64,000 bases of DNA from Geomesophilobacter sediminis. GTDB taxonomy: Bacteria > Desulfobacterota > Desulfuromonadia > Geobacterales > Geobacteraceae. A model generated the notes under the pieces. That model was not told the DNA's origin. It made no database searches and worked only from the letters and a program-made list of their open reading frames with translations. Position numbers and translations under genes: made by a program. This document shows positions 18,297 through 28,778 of this stretch, piece by piece. The number at the start of each line of letters is the position of its first letter. Positions within the stretch are counted from its first letter, which is position 1. The DNA lies in contig NZ_JAEMHM010000003.1 of the NCBI RefSeq assembly GCF_016458275.1, positions 186,001 to 250,000 of the forward strand, given 5' to 3'.

Positions 18297-20321
18297 TCAC
18301 CGCACATTCCCCTTTACCAGGGGGATGTGCAGCCGCACCGTGGTCCCCTGCCCGGGTGGACTATCGATGACGACTTTCCCGGAACAGAGAAACGCCCGCT
18401 CGCGCATTCCCATCAGGCCGAAGGAACCCTCGGCAAAGATGTCCTCGACGGCAACTCCCTTGCCGTTGTCGGTTACCACGAGGACGATTTCCTGTTTGAG
18501 CTGATGAAGCTTTACCATCACCTTGCTGGCGTTGGCGTGACGCTGGATATTGGTGAGGGCTTCCTTGAAGATACGGAAAATGGCGGTGGAGCATTCCGGA
18601 ACCAGCGGCGGCAGCGACGGCGACATCTTATGGCTGCAGGCGATCCCGGTCCTTTGGGCAAAATCCTTGATCTGCCACTCCATGGCAGGGACCAGCCCGA
18701 GGTCATCGAGGAGCTTGGGCCGCAGTTCGGCGGATATGCGCTGCACCGTGCGAATCATCTCCGTCACGTTGGCATCCATATCGTCGATTTTATGCGCCTG
18801 GGGCCCGGACAAGGGGGCCGTTTCCTTCAGAAAGGAAACATCGAATTTGAGCGCCGCCACCATCTGCCCCAGTTCGTCGTGCACCTCACGGGACATTTTC
18901 ACCCGTTCCTCCTCACGGACCGATTCCAGGTGCGCGGCGAGTTGCCGCAGTCTCCCGTGGGATTCCTGCAGGGCGGTTTCCGACCTTTTCCGCTCCGTCA
19001 CATCATGCAGGGAAATGATGACCCGCCCACAGCAGCCGGTGGCAGCACCCAACCGGGAAAGTTTCGGGGTCGCGAACTTCAGGTTTCCTTTCATGGTGGT
19101 GACCGAGGTGACGACGTCGGCAGGTTCCCGATCCGAACCGGCGATCAACCTGAGGAAGGTGTCGTAGTTGCCGTCGACCCTGAGAAACTCGATGAGTTGC
19201 TCGGCGGTTTCCGCCTGGTACAGCTCCAGCATGGAATGGTTGAGTTCGATGACGCTGATGCCGGCACCGCACGTTTTTGCCGCCTCAGGATGAGCGACGA
19301 AATATGAGGAATAATCGGTAACGCCCGCATCACGCAAACGCTCGAGGGATTGCATCGCGTCGGAGACGTCCGCTTCCAGGACGGCGATCGGGGATTCCTC
19401 AAACAGGTTGCGGTAGCGGAGCTCGCTTTTTTGCAGCGCCTCTTCGACGCCGATCCGGTAGATCGTTTCGCCGATGTGGGTGGCGATCGATTCCACGAAG
19501 CGGACCTTGCTCGGCGGCAACATCGCTTCGCGTTCGTCGGTGATGTGAAGCCCGCCGTAGACCGTGCCGCGGTATTGGATCGGGGTAAAGGCAATGGAGA
19601 GGTAGCCGAACCTGGGACAATTGCCCCGGAAACGGTCTTTTTCCGGGTCGGGGAGCGCCGAGAGAAAACGCTCCATGTTATCGGTGCGAAACGACCCCTC
19701 AGCAGTGGTGATGGCCGCGTCCTGCTCTTCGGTTGTTCCCGTGATGATGCGGGTGCAGATGCAGCAATCCTCCTTGGTTGAGAGCCAGTTTTCCCATTCC
19801 CAGAATTCCCGGTCAAACCCCACGTAGGACTCGAAAGGCATTTTGTCGTCTGCGTCGAGAATCCTGATCCCCACACAACTGCAGCCGCTCCAGATCTGAA
19901 GCAGTCGCACCACCGAATCCAGATAATCCTTCCGGGTGGGGCTTTTAGCCATCCGAAGGGCTTCGCTGATGAACTCGTCTCTTTCCAGCCGTTCGGAAAC
20001 GTCCCGCGCGACGAGGGTGTGGAACAGCTCTTTTTCATAGGAATAGCTGCCGACGGAAACCTCGACCGGGAACTGGACGTCGCCTTTCTTCACTCCCGTC
20101 ATTTGAACGGGGGCGGCAGCCTGCGAAATGCCGGGGCCAAGGGTCGGGAATTGCGGGAGAATCAGGGTCACCGGGCGGTCTTGGAGCTCAGTGAAGCGGT
20201 ATCCGAAAAGCGTCGCGGCCTTCCGGTTCCAGCCCACCACGCAACCTTGGCTGTTAAGGGAAATGATGCAGTCGTTGGCGTTTTCGACGATAGGGCAGTT
20301 TGAATCCAAAGGAATCCTCAC
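18297..20321 (-). CDS. Soluble PAS-GAF-PAS sensor histidine kinase (HisKA_3/NarX-type core)
   Basis: Sensor kinase of 674 residues with no membrane helix, so cytoplasmic. PAS1 lies at about 7-110, beginning CPIVENANDCIISLN. A GAF-like domain at about 125-300 contains the Cys-rich segment TKEDCCICTRII. A second PAS-like segment spans about 310-430. The kinase core has SREVHDELGQMVAALKFD (phospho-His in HDELGQ, about 490), and an HATPase with EALTNIQRHANA, DNGKGV and GSFGLMGMRERA, typical of NarX/DegS. The partner is probably the NarL-type regulator next door. Cysteines in the GAF could bind a metal or heme, which is speculative. Confidence 0.92.
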   Translation of the reverse strand: MRIPLDSNCPIVENANDCIISLNSQGCVVGWNRKAATLFGYRFTELQDRPVTLILPQFPTLGPGISQAAAPVQMTGVKKGDVQFPVEVSVGSYSYEKELFHTLVARDVSERLERDEFISEALRMAKSPTRKDYLDSVVRLLQIWSGCSCVGIRILDADDKMPFESYVGFDREFWEWENWLSTKEDCCICTRIITGTTEEQDAAITTAEGSFRTDNMERFLSALPDPEKDRFRGNCPRFGYLSIAFTPIQYRGTVYGGLHITDEREAMLPPSKVRFVESIATHIGETIYRIGVEEALQKSELRYRNLFEESPIAVLEADVSDAMQSLERLRDAGVTDYSSYFVAHPEAAKTCGAGISVIELNHSMLELYQAETAEQLIEFLRVDGNYDTFLRLIAGSDREPADVVTSVTTMKGNLKFATPKLSRLGAATGCCGRVIISLHDVTERKRSETALQESHGRLRQLAAHLESVREEERVKMSREVHDELGQMVAALKFDVSFLKETAPLSGPQAHKIDDMDANVTEMIRTVQRISAELRPKLLDDLGLVPAMEWQIKDFAQRTGIACSHKMSPSLPPLVPECSTAIFRIFKEALTNIQRHANASKVMVKLHQLKQEIVLVVTDNGKGVAVEDIFAEGSFGLMGMRERAFLCSGKVVIDSPPGQGTTVRLHIPLVKGNVR

Positions 20322-20453
20322 ACGGCGAAGTCCGGCGCTTTCCCCCTCCCCCAGCGGCCAGGAGCGGGCTTGCCCGTCATTGGACAGGTGACGGCCGGTT
20401 GCCTTCCCTCATTATGCCTGCTGCGGCGGCATTTCTGCAAGTAAGTGAAATGC

Positions 20454-21239
20454 CTACATGCACACAACGGTGCAAGGGATCTGCAGTCGTGAGCAGTCCG
20501 ACCGGATGCTCTGGCTCACCCACACGAAGTACCCCTCGGACAGGTTTTCTTCCAGGTGGTACTTCCGGTACAGGTAATCGGCGTAGTGATAGTTCATCCG
20601 GTCCACCAGGATGTAGTCGACCGCCCCGGCCAGTCGGGTAACGAGCGCCTCGGCGCCGGGGAGCACCGGGGCAATCATGGCATAGGTCCGGATCCCGGCC
20701 CGGTGCAGTTCGGCAAGGGCACTGATCCGCAGCGCTATCGGCGGCGCGTGCGGTTCGAATATTTGCCGGGTCGCGTCATCGGCGGTGGTCACCGAAAAAC
20801 CGACCTCCACCCTCTTGAATGTTTTGAGAACGTCGAGGTCTCTCAAAACCAGGGGGGATCGCGTTTGCACCACCACCGGCCAGTCGTTATGCGCCAGTAT
20901 CTCCAGGCAGTGCCGGGTCAGCTGGTATTTTGCCTCCAGGGGCTGGTACGGGTCACACACGCCGCTGATCCAGACCGAGTCTCTTTTCTTTTTGCCGACC
21001 TCCTTGGCGAGCAACTCGGCGGCGTTGACCTTCACGTCCACAAAGCTTCCCCACGGCTCCTTGTGTCCGGTGAACTTCTTCATGTATCGGGCATAACAAT
21101 AGGAACAGGCGTGCTGACAGCCGACATACGGGTTGATGACATAGGGATAGATCTTTGACGCAGAGAGTATGCTCTTTGCCTTTATCTCTCGCACTATCAA
21201 GGGAACTGCACCTTCATCGGGTCGGTGCTCGACTGTCAT
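20454..21239 (-). CDS. SPL-type radical SAM protein
   Basis: Radical SAM enzyme of 261 residues with the cluster motif CQHACSYCYARYM (CX3CX2C, about 41-53), followed by DVKVNAAELLAKEV, GVCDPYQPLEAKY and VVQTRSPLVLRDLD, the pattern of the spore photolyase-like/Rv2578c group. Most members have no assigned reaction; DNA repair is often proposed but unproven. There is no sporulation context. The ATG follows GGAGGTTGT; a longer upstream frame lacks such a site. It is transcribed away from the formate dehydrogenase genes. Confidence 0.88.
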   Translation of the reverse strand: MTVEHRPDEGAVPLIVREIKAKSILSASKIYPYVINPYVGCQHACSYCYARYMKKFTGHKEPWGSFVDVKVNAAELLAKEVGKKKRDSVWISGVCDPYQPLEAKYQLTRHCLEILAHNDWPVVVQTRSPLVLRDLDVLKTFKRVEVGFSVTTADDATRQIFEPHAPPIALRISALAELHRAGIRTYAMIAPVLPGAEALVTRLAGAVDYILVDRMNYHYADYLYRKYHLEENLSEGYFVWVSQSIRSDCSRLQIPCTVVCM

Positions 21240-21594
21240 ACAACCTCCGGGTGGAAAGCTTTGACGTAGAACCACTATTTCATCTTACCATTATGGCACA
21301 TCGTCTCTACTGGTGCCGGAACCGCCCTTCCCTGCCCGATCCCCTAACCTTCCGCCTCCCCAGATACCCCTACCGCTGTAACCGCGACGAAAAAGGCGCT
21401 CTTGCCGATCGAGCCTGGCAATGATGGACCGATTCCCGATCGGACCGTCGCGTTTCGATTCTCAACGCGACCTGCGGACCATCTTGCACTGGCACAGCCG
21501 GTCTCTAATAATTTGATAATTAGTAATAGTTACCATTTCCCTATTGAAACATTCTCTTAGTGCGCTCGCTCTGCCTTTAACGACCTGTCCTCGT
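21240..21594. other. Intergenic region, AT-rich segment upstream of fdnG
   Basis: No gene seen. An AT-rich stretch around 21505-21550 contains the inverted repeat TAATTTGATAATTA, a possible regulatory site for the formate dehydrogenase genes. Confidence 0.4.
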
Positions 21595-21622
21595 TTGACA
21601 TAGCCGAATGTAACGGTATTTT
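21595..21622 (+). promoter_or_regulatory. Candidate sigma-70 promoter of the fdnGHI operon
   Basis: A perfect TTGACA (21595-21600), 16 bases, then TATTTT (21617-21622), giving a leader of about 110 bases before the fdnG ATG. Confidence 0.45.
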
Positions 21623-21742
21623 AAATTCAATGATCGGCAAACCCTATGCAGCATCGGCGGGCAACGCCTCGACTGCGATTCCTTTCCGAAGCATCTCCAT
21701 AGCTGGACACATTCAGTCGCGACGCATCAAGGAGGCATATCC

Positions 21743-24700
21743 ATGAACGTGACACGTCGGCGTTTTCTCAAAATTTGCGCCACCGGTTTGGGAAGTTCCA
21801 GTGTGGTGGCACTGGGCTTTCCGGTGACCAAGGCCCAGGCGGAGGTGCGTGCCTTCAAGCTCGCCCGCAGCAGCGAGACCCGCAATACCTGCCCTTACTG
21901 TTCGGTCAGCTGCGGTCTCATCATGCACAGCCTGGGCGACCGCGCCAAAAACGCCGAATCCTCCATCTTCCATATCGAAGGCGACCCGGACCATCCGGTG
22001 AACCGCGGCACCTTGTGCCCCAAGGGGGCCGGCCTGGTCGATTTCATCCACAGTCCCAACCGCCTCAAATATCCGGAGTACCGCGCTGCCGGCTCCGACC
22101 GCTGGCAGCGGATCTCCTGGGACGAGGCCTTCGCCAGGGTGGCCCGCTGGATGAAGGACGACCGAGACCGAAACTTCCTCGCCAAAAACGCCGCCGGGGC
22201 CACGGTGAACCGCTGGCTTACCACCGGTTTTCTCGCCGCCTCGGCTTCCAGCAACGAAGCCGGGTATCTCACCCACAAGGTGATCCGCAACCTCGGGGTC
22301 CTCGCCTTCGACAACCAGGCCCGGGTCTGACACGGCCCCACGGTGGCCAGTTTGGCCCCCACCTTCGGTCGCGGTGCGATGACCAACCATTGGGTAGATA
22401 TCAAGAACGCCAACGTCATCATCGTCATGGGTGGCAACGCCGCGGAGGCGCACCCCTGCGGTTTCAAATGGGTTACCGAGGCCAAGGCGCACAACCAGGC
22501 CACCCTGGTCGTGATCGATCCCCGCTTCACCCGCTCGGCTTCGGTCGCCGACCTCTACGCGCCGGTCCGCACCGGCACCGACATCGCCTTTTTGGGCGGG
22601 GTCATCAACTACCTCCTTTCCAAGGACCGGATCCAGCACGAGTACGTCAAGTCCTACACCAACGCCTCCTTCCTGGTGGCCGAGGGGTTTACGTTCGAGG
22701 ACGGCCTGTTTTCGGGCTACGACGCCGGCGGGCGCAAATACGACCGCTCCACCTGGGCCTACCAGATGGGGCCGGACGGTTATGCCCTGGTGGACGAGAC
22801 CCTGCAGCACCCCCGCTGCGTGTTCCAACTGATGAAGCAGCACTTCTCCCGCTATACCCCGGAGGCGGTGAGCAACATCTGCGGCACCCCCCGGGAGACC
22901 TTCCTCAAGGTCTGCGAGATCATCGCCACCACCTCGGTCCCCGACCGAACCCTCACTTTCCTGTACGCCCTGGGGTGGACCCAGCACTCGACCGGGTCCC
23001 AGATCATCCGCACCGCAGCCATGGTGCAACTCCTTCTTGGGAACATCGGCATGGCGGGGGGCGGCGTCAACGCCCTGCGGGGACACTCCAACATCCAGGG
23101 GCTTACCGATCTGGGGCTTTTGTCCGACCTTCTCCCCGGCTACCTCACCCTCCCTCGGGAACAGGAGACCGACTTCAAGGCCTACCTCGACAAGCGCTCC
23201 ATCAAGCCGCTGCGCCCCGGCCAGATGTCCTACTGGCAGAACTACCCGAAATTCCACGTCAGCCTGATGAAATCGTGGTACGGCGCCGCGGCCACCAAGG
23301 AAAACAACTTCTGCTTCGACTGGCTCCCCAAGCTCGACAAGGTCTACGACATCCTCCAGGTTTTCGAGCTGATGGCCCAGGGGCAACTGAACGGCTACTT
23401 CTGCCAGGGGTTCAACCCGCTCGCCGCGGTCCCCAACAAGGCGAAGCTGGTCAAGGCGCTGTCCAAGCTCAAATACCTCGTGGTGATCGATCCCTTGGCC
23501 ACCGAGACGTCCTGTTTCTGGGAAAACCACGGCGAGTACCACGACGTCGATTCCGCCAAGATCAGCACCGAGGTGCTGCGCCTCCCTTCGACCTGCTTTG
23601 CCGAGGAGAACGGCTCGCTCACCAACAGCGGCCGGTGGCTGCAGTGGCACTACCAGGGTGCCCGTCCGCCGGGTGAGGCCAAGGCCGACACCGAGATCAT
23701 GGCCGGAATCTTCCTCAAGATCCGCGAGCTGTACCGCAAGGAAGGGGGGCCCTTCCCCGACGCCATCGCGAACCTCACCTGGAACTACCAGATTCCGGCA
23801 GCACCGTCGCCGGAAGAGCTCGCCATGGAATACAACGGCAAGGCGCTCGAAGACCTGACCGATCCCAAGGACCCGACCAAGGTGATCCTGAAAAAGGGGC
23901 AGCAGCTGGACGGCTTCGGGCAGTTGAAGGACGACGGCAGCACCGCCTGCGGCTGCTGGATCTATTCGGGCGCCTGGACCGAGAAAGGAAACCTCATGGC
24001 GCGGCGGGACAACTCCGATCCCTCCGGCCTGGGCAACACGCTGAACTGGGGCTTCGCCTGGCCGGCCAACCGCCGCGTCCTTTACAACCGCGCCTCCTGC
24101 GATACGACCGGCAAACCGTGGGACCCCAAGCGCAAGCTGGTCTACTGGGACGGCGCCAAGTGGGCCGGTGCCGACGTCCCCGACCTGAAGCCGGACGCGG
24201 CCCCCGCCGACGGGATGGGGCCGTTCATCATGCAGGCCGAAGGGGTGGGCCGGCTCTTCGCCCTGGACAAGATGGCCGAGGGCCCCTTTCCCGAGCACTA
24301 CGAGCCGTTCGAGACCCCGATCGACACCAACCCGCTGCATCCCAAGGTGATCAGCAATCCGGCGGCACGCGTGTTTCGGGGCGACGCCGACGAGTTCGGC
24401 AAGGGGCAGCAGTACCCCTACGCTGCCACCACCTACCGGCTCACCGAGCACTTCCACTACTGGACCAAGCACACCCGGCTCTCCTCGATCATGCAGCCGG
24501 AACAGTTCGTGGAGATCGGCGAGGAGCTGGCGCGCGAAAAAGGGATCCGGGGGGGCGACAAGGTCCGGGTCTGGTCCCATCGGGGGAGCATCAAGGCGGT
24601 CGCGGTGGTGACCAAGCGGATCCGGCCGCTCAAGGTGAACGGCAAGACGGTGCACCACGTAGGGATCCCGATCCACTGGGGCTTCAAAGGAGTCGCCCGG

Positions 24701-24799
24701 AAGGGGTATCTGGCCAACGTTCTCACCCCCTTCGTGGGGGACGCGAACACCCAGACCCCGGAATTCAAATCGTTTCTGGTGAACCTAGAAAAGGCATAG
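21743..24799 (+). CDS. fdnG: Formate dehydrogenase-N alpha subunit, selenocysteine-containing
   Basis: Periplasmic molybdenum/tungsten bis-MGD enzyme of 1018 residues oxidising formate to CO2. The Tat signal is [16 protein letters not shown] [4Fe-4S] motif [13 protein letters not shown] is at about 51-63. The in-frame UGA at 22328 (residue 196) sits in NQARV[13 protein letters not shown], the exact active-site context of FdnG proteins, so the two halves are one gene read through as selenocysteine. Later motifs include [40 protein letters not shown] and, near the C-terminus, [15 protein letters not shown]. The ATG follows AAGGAGG. It heads an operon with fdnH, fdnI and fdhE. Confidence 0.96.
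22342..22363 (+). promoter_or_regulatory. SECIS hairpin of fdnG
   Basis: Beginning 11 bases after the UGA, GGTGGCC can pair with GGC...CACC around the apical loop AGTTT, with a CCC bulge. Position and loop resemble bacterial SECIS elements that recruit SelB. Confidence 0.65.
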
Positions 24800-24809
24800 G
24801 AGGGGGAAC

Positions 24810-25685
24810 ATGTCACTCCAGTCCCTGGATATTACCCGCCGCTCCGCAACCACCACAGCGTCGCCCGGCCAGCGCCAGACGACCGAGGTGGCCAAGCTGA
24901 TCGACGTCACCAAGTGCATCGGCTGCAAGGCCTGCCAGGTGGCATGCATGGAGTGGAACGACACCCGCGACGACATCGGGGAAAACCATGGCGTCTACGA
25001 CAACCCGGCCGACCTGACCGCGAACTCCTGGACGGTGATGCGCTATGCCGAGGTGGAGACCGATCGGGGGCTCGAGTGGCTGATCCGAAAGGACGGCTGC
25101 ATGCACTGCGCGGAGCCGGGCTGCCTCAAGGCCTGCCCGGCCCCCGGAGCCATCGTCCAGTACCGAAACGGCATCGTCGATTTTCAGGAAGGAAACTGCA
25201 TCGGCTGCGGCTATTGCATTACCGGCTGCCCCTTCAACATCCCCCGCCTCTCCAAGAAGGACAGCAAGGTGTACAAGTGCACCCTCTGTTCGGACCGCGT
25301 GGCGGTGGGACTGGAGCCGGCCTGCGTCAAGACCTGCCCGACCGGCGCCATCGTTTTCGGCAGCAAGGAGGACATGATCCGCCATGCCGAGGAGCGGATC
25401 GTCGACCTCAAACAGCGCGGCTACGCCAAGGCGGGGCTCTACGATCCCCAGGGGGTGGGGGGAACCCACGTGATGTACGTGCTGCACCACGCCGACCGCC
25501 CTGAGATGTACTGCGGCCTTCCCAAAGATCCTGCCATCGGGCCGCTGGTCGGCGTGTGGAAGGGCGCGGCCAAGCCGGTCGCCTCGCTGGCCCTGGGGAT
25601 GATCGCCGTCGGCGCCTTCGCCCATTACGTGGCCAACGGCCCCAACGAAGTCGACGAGGAAAACGAGAAGGAGCACAAGGAATGA
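24810..25685 (+). CDS. fdnH: Formate dehydrogenase-N beta (iron-sulfur) subunit
   Basis: Electron-transfer subunit of 291 residues with four [4Fe-4S] ferredoxin motifs: [14 protein letters not shown] (about 36-49), [27 protein letters not shown] and [23 protein letters not shown]-terminal hydrophobic anchor (about 252-272, [18 protein letters not shown]) places it on the periplasmic face beside the FdnG active subunit. It passes electrons from FdnG to the heme b subunit. It starts 10 bases after fdnG with GGAGGGGG before the ATG and overlaps fdnI by ATGA. Confidence 0.95.
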   Translation: MSLQSLDITRRSATTTASPGQRQTTEVAKLIDVTKCIGCKACQVACMEWNDTRDDIGENHGVYDNPADLTANSWTVMRYAEVETDRGLEWLIRKDGCMHCAEPGCLKACPAPGAIVQYRNGIVDFQEGNCIGCGYCITGCPFNIPRLSKKDSKVYKCTLCSDRVAVGLEPACVKTCPTGAIVFGSKEDMIRHAEERIVDLKQRGYAKAGLYDPQGVGGTHVMYVLHHADRPEMYCGLPKDPAIGPLVGVWKGAAKPVASLALGMIAVGAFAHYVANGPNEVDEENEKEHKE

Positions 25686-26314
25686 AACCAGATCCTGACA
25701 AACTGCTTCGATTCACCACCGCGGAGCGGATCAACCACTGGCTGGTGGCGCTGTTCTTCTTCCTTCTGGCCGGTTCCGGTTTGGTCTTCTTCCACCCGTT
25801 TTACTATCCTTTCAACCAGCTTTTCGGAGGGGGGACCTGGACCCGGATCCTGCACCCCTTCTTCGGGGTGGCGATCCTGTTCTTCTTCACCGGCATGTTC
25901 TTCCGGTTCCGGAAGTCGAGCGTCCTGACCCCGACCGACTGGGAATGGCTGCGCCACGCGAAAGAGTTGGCCCGGGGGGACCACCGGAACCTCCCCGAGG
26001 CGGGGAAGCTGAACGGCGGGCAGAAGCTCATGTTCTGGTCGCTGGTGTGCTGCATGGTATTGCTGGTCCTCTCCGGCATCGTGATCTGGCGCGCCTACTT
26101 CTCGTTTCTGTTCCCGGTCACGGTGGTGCGCCTTGCCGCGGTCATCCATGCGGCAGCGGGCGTGGTGATGATCGCGCTGATCATGGGGCACATCTACCTG
26201 GCGATCTGGACCAAGGAGAGCATCGGCGCCATGCTGCACGGCTGGGTGCGGCGGGCCTGGGCCAAACAACACCACCCGGCCTGGTTCCGGGAGATGACCG
26301 GGAGGGATGAATGA
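25682..26314 (+). CDS. fdnI: Formate dehydrogenase-N gamma (cytochrome b556) subunit
   Basis: Integral membrane diheme cytochrome b of 210 residues. Four helices are visible (about 18-36, 50-70, 112-132 and 145-170). Likely heme ligands are the His in [12 protein letters not shown] and in [20 protein letters not shown]. The segment [20 protein letters not shown] is typical of FdnI. It hands electrons to the quinone pool. The start overlaps the fdnH stop and its own stop overlaps fdhE, both by ATGA. Confidence 0.93.
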   Translation: MKPDPDKLLRFTTAERINHWLVALFFFLLAGSGLVFFHPFYYPFNQLFGGGTWTRILHPFFGVAILFFFTGMFFRFRKSSVLTPTDWEWLRHAKELARGDHRNLPEAGKLNGGQKLMFWSLVCCMVLLVLSGIVIWRAYFSFLFPVTVVRLAAVIHAAAGVVMIALIMGHIYLAIWTKESIGAMLHGWVRRAWAKQHHPAWFREMTGRDE

Positions 26315-27240
26315 ACAGCGGAAACAACATCAAGACACCGGGAGAACTGACGCCCCCCTCCGCATCGATCAAACCGCTGCTTCGCCCGGGACGGGATATC
26401 TTCGCCCAGCGCGCCGCTCGCCTGCGGCGTCTCTCCCGGGAGAGCTCCCTGGGAAGCTACCTCGCCTTTTTGGCCCTTTTGTCCGACGCGCAGCAGCACG
26501 CCTTGGACCGGTTTCCCCCCCTACCCTCGCGATCCATAGACCCGGTCTTCGCCCCCGGGGGGCCGCCTCTGGCCGCGGCAAGCTGGGGCCGTGATGGGGC
26601 CTGGCGTGCCGGGCTCACCGCGATTCTCGACGAGCTTTCCCAAGGCGGCGTTCCCCGGGAGGTGCGCGATACCGTCGCGGACCTGCGGGCATCGACCGAG
26701 AACCGGTTGGAGCGTCTGGCCGACCAGGTTCTGGCCGGAAACCTGGAGGGGGTCGCTCCGGGCGAACTCCCCTTCATTGCCGCAGCACTGCAGGTTTATT
26801 GGGTGCAGATGGCGGTGGGCCTGGACGAACCCGACGGGAACCGGCTGAGCCCGAGCGGGGTCTGCCCGGTATGCGGATCTCCGCCGGTCGCGGGCGTGGT
26901 TCATGCTAGTGGCAGTGAACAAGGATTGCGATATCTTTGCTGCTCTTTGTGCGCATCGCAGTGGCACCTGGTGCGCCTTACCTGCAGTGCCTGCGATGCC
27001 ACCCAGGGGGTCGACTACTATACCCTGGAAGGTTCCGACGGGGCAGTGAAGGCGGAGGGGTGCGACAGCTGCGGCAGCTACCTCAAGCTTTTTTACCTGG
27101 AAAAGGACGGCCAGATGGAACCGATGGCCGACGACCTGGCGACCCTGGCCCTGGACATGCTGCTGGAACGGGAGGGAAAGGCGAGCAGCGGCTGCAATCC
27201 TTTTTTCCATCCCGGCGAGGTCGCAACTACACCAATCTAG
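26311..27240 (+). CDS. fdhE: Formate dehydrogenase accessory protein FdhE
   Basis: Cytoplasmic maturation factor of 309 residues. The C-terminal half carries the rubredoxin-like paired cysteines expected for FdhE: CPVCGSPP (about 189), CCSLCASQWHL (about 211), CSACDA (about 228) and CDSCGSYLK (about 251). FdhE proteins are needed for assembly of respiratory formate dehydrogenases, probably acting on their iron-sulfur subunit. The gene is translationally coupled to fdnI, with GGGAGGGA just upstream. Confidence 0.92.
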   Translation: MNSGNNIKTPGELTPPSASIKPLLRPGRDIFAQRAARLRRLSRESSLGSYLAFLALLSDAQQHALDRFPPLPSRSIDPVFAPGGPPLAAASWGRDGAWRAGLTAILDELSQGGVPREVRDTVADLRASTENRLERLADQVLAGNLEGVAPGELPFIAAALQVYWVQMAVGLDEPDGNRLSPSGVCPVCGSPPVAGVVHASGSEQGLRYLCCSLCASQWHLVRLTCSACDATQGVDYYTLEGSDGAVKAEGCDSCGSYLKLFYLEKDGQMEPMADDLATLALDMLLEREGKASSGCNPFFHPGEVATTPI

Positions 27241-27252
27241 GAGGGTTATCGT

Positions 27253-28635
27253 ATGAAAAATCACCATTGGGCCCTGACAGCCCTGCTCTGGGCGGTTCCC
27301 ACCCTGGGCGCCGCAGCGGAATACAACACCGACCTGAATCCGTCCCCTGAGGTGGCGCCGGGCTTCTACGGCAAGATGTCCAGCCCGGTGACCAGCAAGT
27401 TCAAGCTATCCATCGGCGGGTACGTCAAGCTCGACTACGCCTACAACTCGGTCAACCTGGGCCCCAACGGGGTGATCACCCCGATCTCGGGAGCCATCCC
27501 GTCGCGGGCCATCTCCGGCACCGGGCCCAACTCGGCGACCTTTGCCGGTCAGAATCAGTCGGTCTTTTCCCTGAAACAGTCCCGCATCTGGTTCAAGGCG
27601 GACGGCCCTACCCTCGCCGGCGCGAAGACGGGCGCCCTCATCGAGGTCGATTTCTACGGCGACAATTCCGCCGCGGCGGAAAGCCCGATGCCGAGGCTGC
27701 GCCATGCCTACGGCACGGTGGATTGGCCCAACACCCAGGTATTGTTCGGGCAATACTGGGACATGTTCGCCCCGATGATCGCGTCCACCGAGGATTTCCG
27801 GACCGCGGCACCGCAGGGCGCGCCGTACGGACCGCGGGTGCCCCAGATTCGGGTGACACGGACCGTGAACCTGGACGCCAACAACCTGTTAAAATTCGTG
27901 GTTGCCCTCCAGGACCCGGCCCAAACCGGCGACAACTCACCCGCGGTGACCGGCGAGTACGGTCCCAACGTGAACTATGCCGGGCAGATCTTCTACATCA
28001 ACAAGTCCCTGGGCACTGCGCCAGGATACATGAGCCTCTCCATGAATCCGTTCAGCGTGGGGCTCTTCGGGCTGGTCAGCAAGGAAAAGGCGCCAAGCAA
28101 TAACAACCACACCCTGGACACCTGGGGCTATGGCCTCTACACCTTCATCCCGATCCACGGCTCGCACAACGGCGTCGACCGGACCGGGACCATCGCGTTC
28201 GAAGGGCAGTCCTATGCCGCAGCCAACCTCGCCTACAGCGGCGCAACCTCGCTTTCCGTGGTCGGCACCACCCCGCCGGGAGGCACCCCGGGGACCGTTT
28301 CCAATACCTACGACCCGGCCGGACACCAAAGCGCGGCGCGCAACTGGGCCTTCATCGCCCAGCTGAAATACTTCCCGACCCAGGACCTCGGTATCACCGG
28401 CGGTTACGGGACTCGTTACACATTCGACAACAAGGACTTCGTCGGCATTCCGAACTTCCAAAGGCAGTCCCAGCAGGCCTGGGGCAACGTGACCTACGAT
28501 TTCAACGCGGCGATCCGGTTGGCCACCGAATACCAGAACATCCAGACCAAGTACGGCAACGTCAACGGGGTCGCGGGCCGAAACGCCACCGGCGTGGACA
28601 ACACCATCCGGCTCTGCGCCTATTACTTCTTCTGA
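27253..28635 (+). CDS. Outer-membrane porin (beta-barrel)
   Basis: Secreted protein of 460 residues with a signal peptide ending ...VPTLGAAA (about 21). The mature chain begins with a strand-rich SKFKLSIGGYVKLDYAYNS segment, common to DcaP/trimeric porin-like proteins, and later alternates amphipathic strands with Gly/Asn/Ser loops. It ends in the aromatic residues CAYYFF, the C-terminal signature for outer-membrane assembly. GGAGGG precedes the ATG. It starts 12 bases after fdhE and ends at a strong terminator, so it appears to belong to the formate dehydrogenase transcript. Substrate unknown; a small anion such as formate would fit. Confidence 0.85.
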   Translation: MKNHHWALTALLWAVPTLGAAAEYNTDLNPSPEVAPGFYGKMSSPVTSKFKLSIGGYVKLDYAYNSVNLGPNGVITPISGAIPSRAISGTGPNSATFAGQNQSVFSLKQSRIWFKADGPTLAGAKTGALIEVDFYGDNSAAAESPMPRLRHAYGTVDWPNTQVLFGQYWDMFAPMIASTEDFRTAAPQGAPYGPRVPQIRVTRTVNLDANNLLKFVVALQDPAQTGDNSPAVTGEYGPNVNYAGQIFYINKSLGTAPGYMSLSMNPFSVGLFGLVSKEKAPSNNNHTLDTWGYGLYTFIPIHGSHNGVDRTGTIAFEGQSYAAANLAYSGATSLSVVGTTPPGGTPGTVSNTYDPAGHQSAARNWAFIAQLKYFPTQDLGITGGYGTRYTFDNKDFVGIPNFQRQSQQAWGNVTYDFNAAIRLATEYQNIQTKYGNVNGVAGRNATGVDNTIRLCAYYFF

Positions 28636-28654
28636 TCCCCGCTCTGCCCCACGT

Positions 28655-28703
28655 CAAAGAAAAGCCCCGTCCGCCGGCATCGGCGGAGCGGGGCTTTTCT
28701 TTG
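28655..28703 (+). terminator. Strong terminator after the fdn-porin operon
   Basis: AAAGAAAAGCCCCG...CGGGGCTTTTCTTT with an inner CCGCCG-GCAT-CGGCGG stem. It is symmetric enough to serve the convergent symporter gene as well. Confidence 0.88.
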
Positions 28704-28778
28704 GAGCTTCCGGGAATTGCCCGGAACCGGTAATGTCCCCGAGGCGCCGCTCGGGAACTCGCGTTCCCCCTATGCCCA

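Noticed and set aside
22328-22330. In-frame stop splitting the formate dehydrogenase gene into two frames
   Set aside because: The flanking residues match the selenocysteine active site of FdnG and a SECIS-like hairpin follows at the right distance, so it is not a pseudogene.
21713-24676. A 987-codon open frame antisense to fdnG
   Set aside because: GC-rich third positions keep the antisense frame open; its translation is low-complexity Gly/Val/Arg/His with no domain, and fdnG is certain. The same applies to long antisense frames opposite the hybrid kinase, nosZ and the second formate dehydrogenase.
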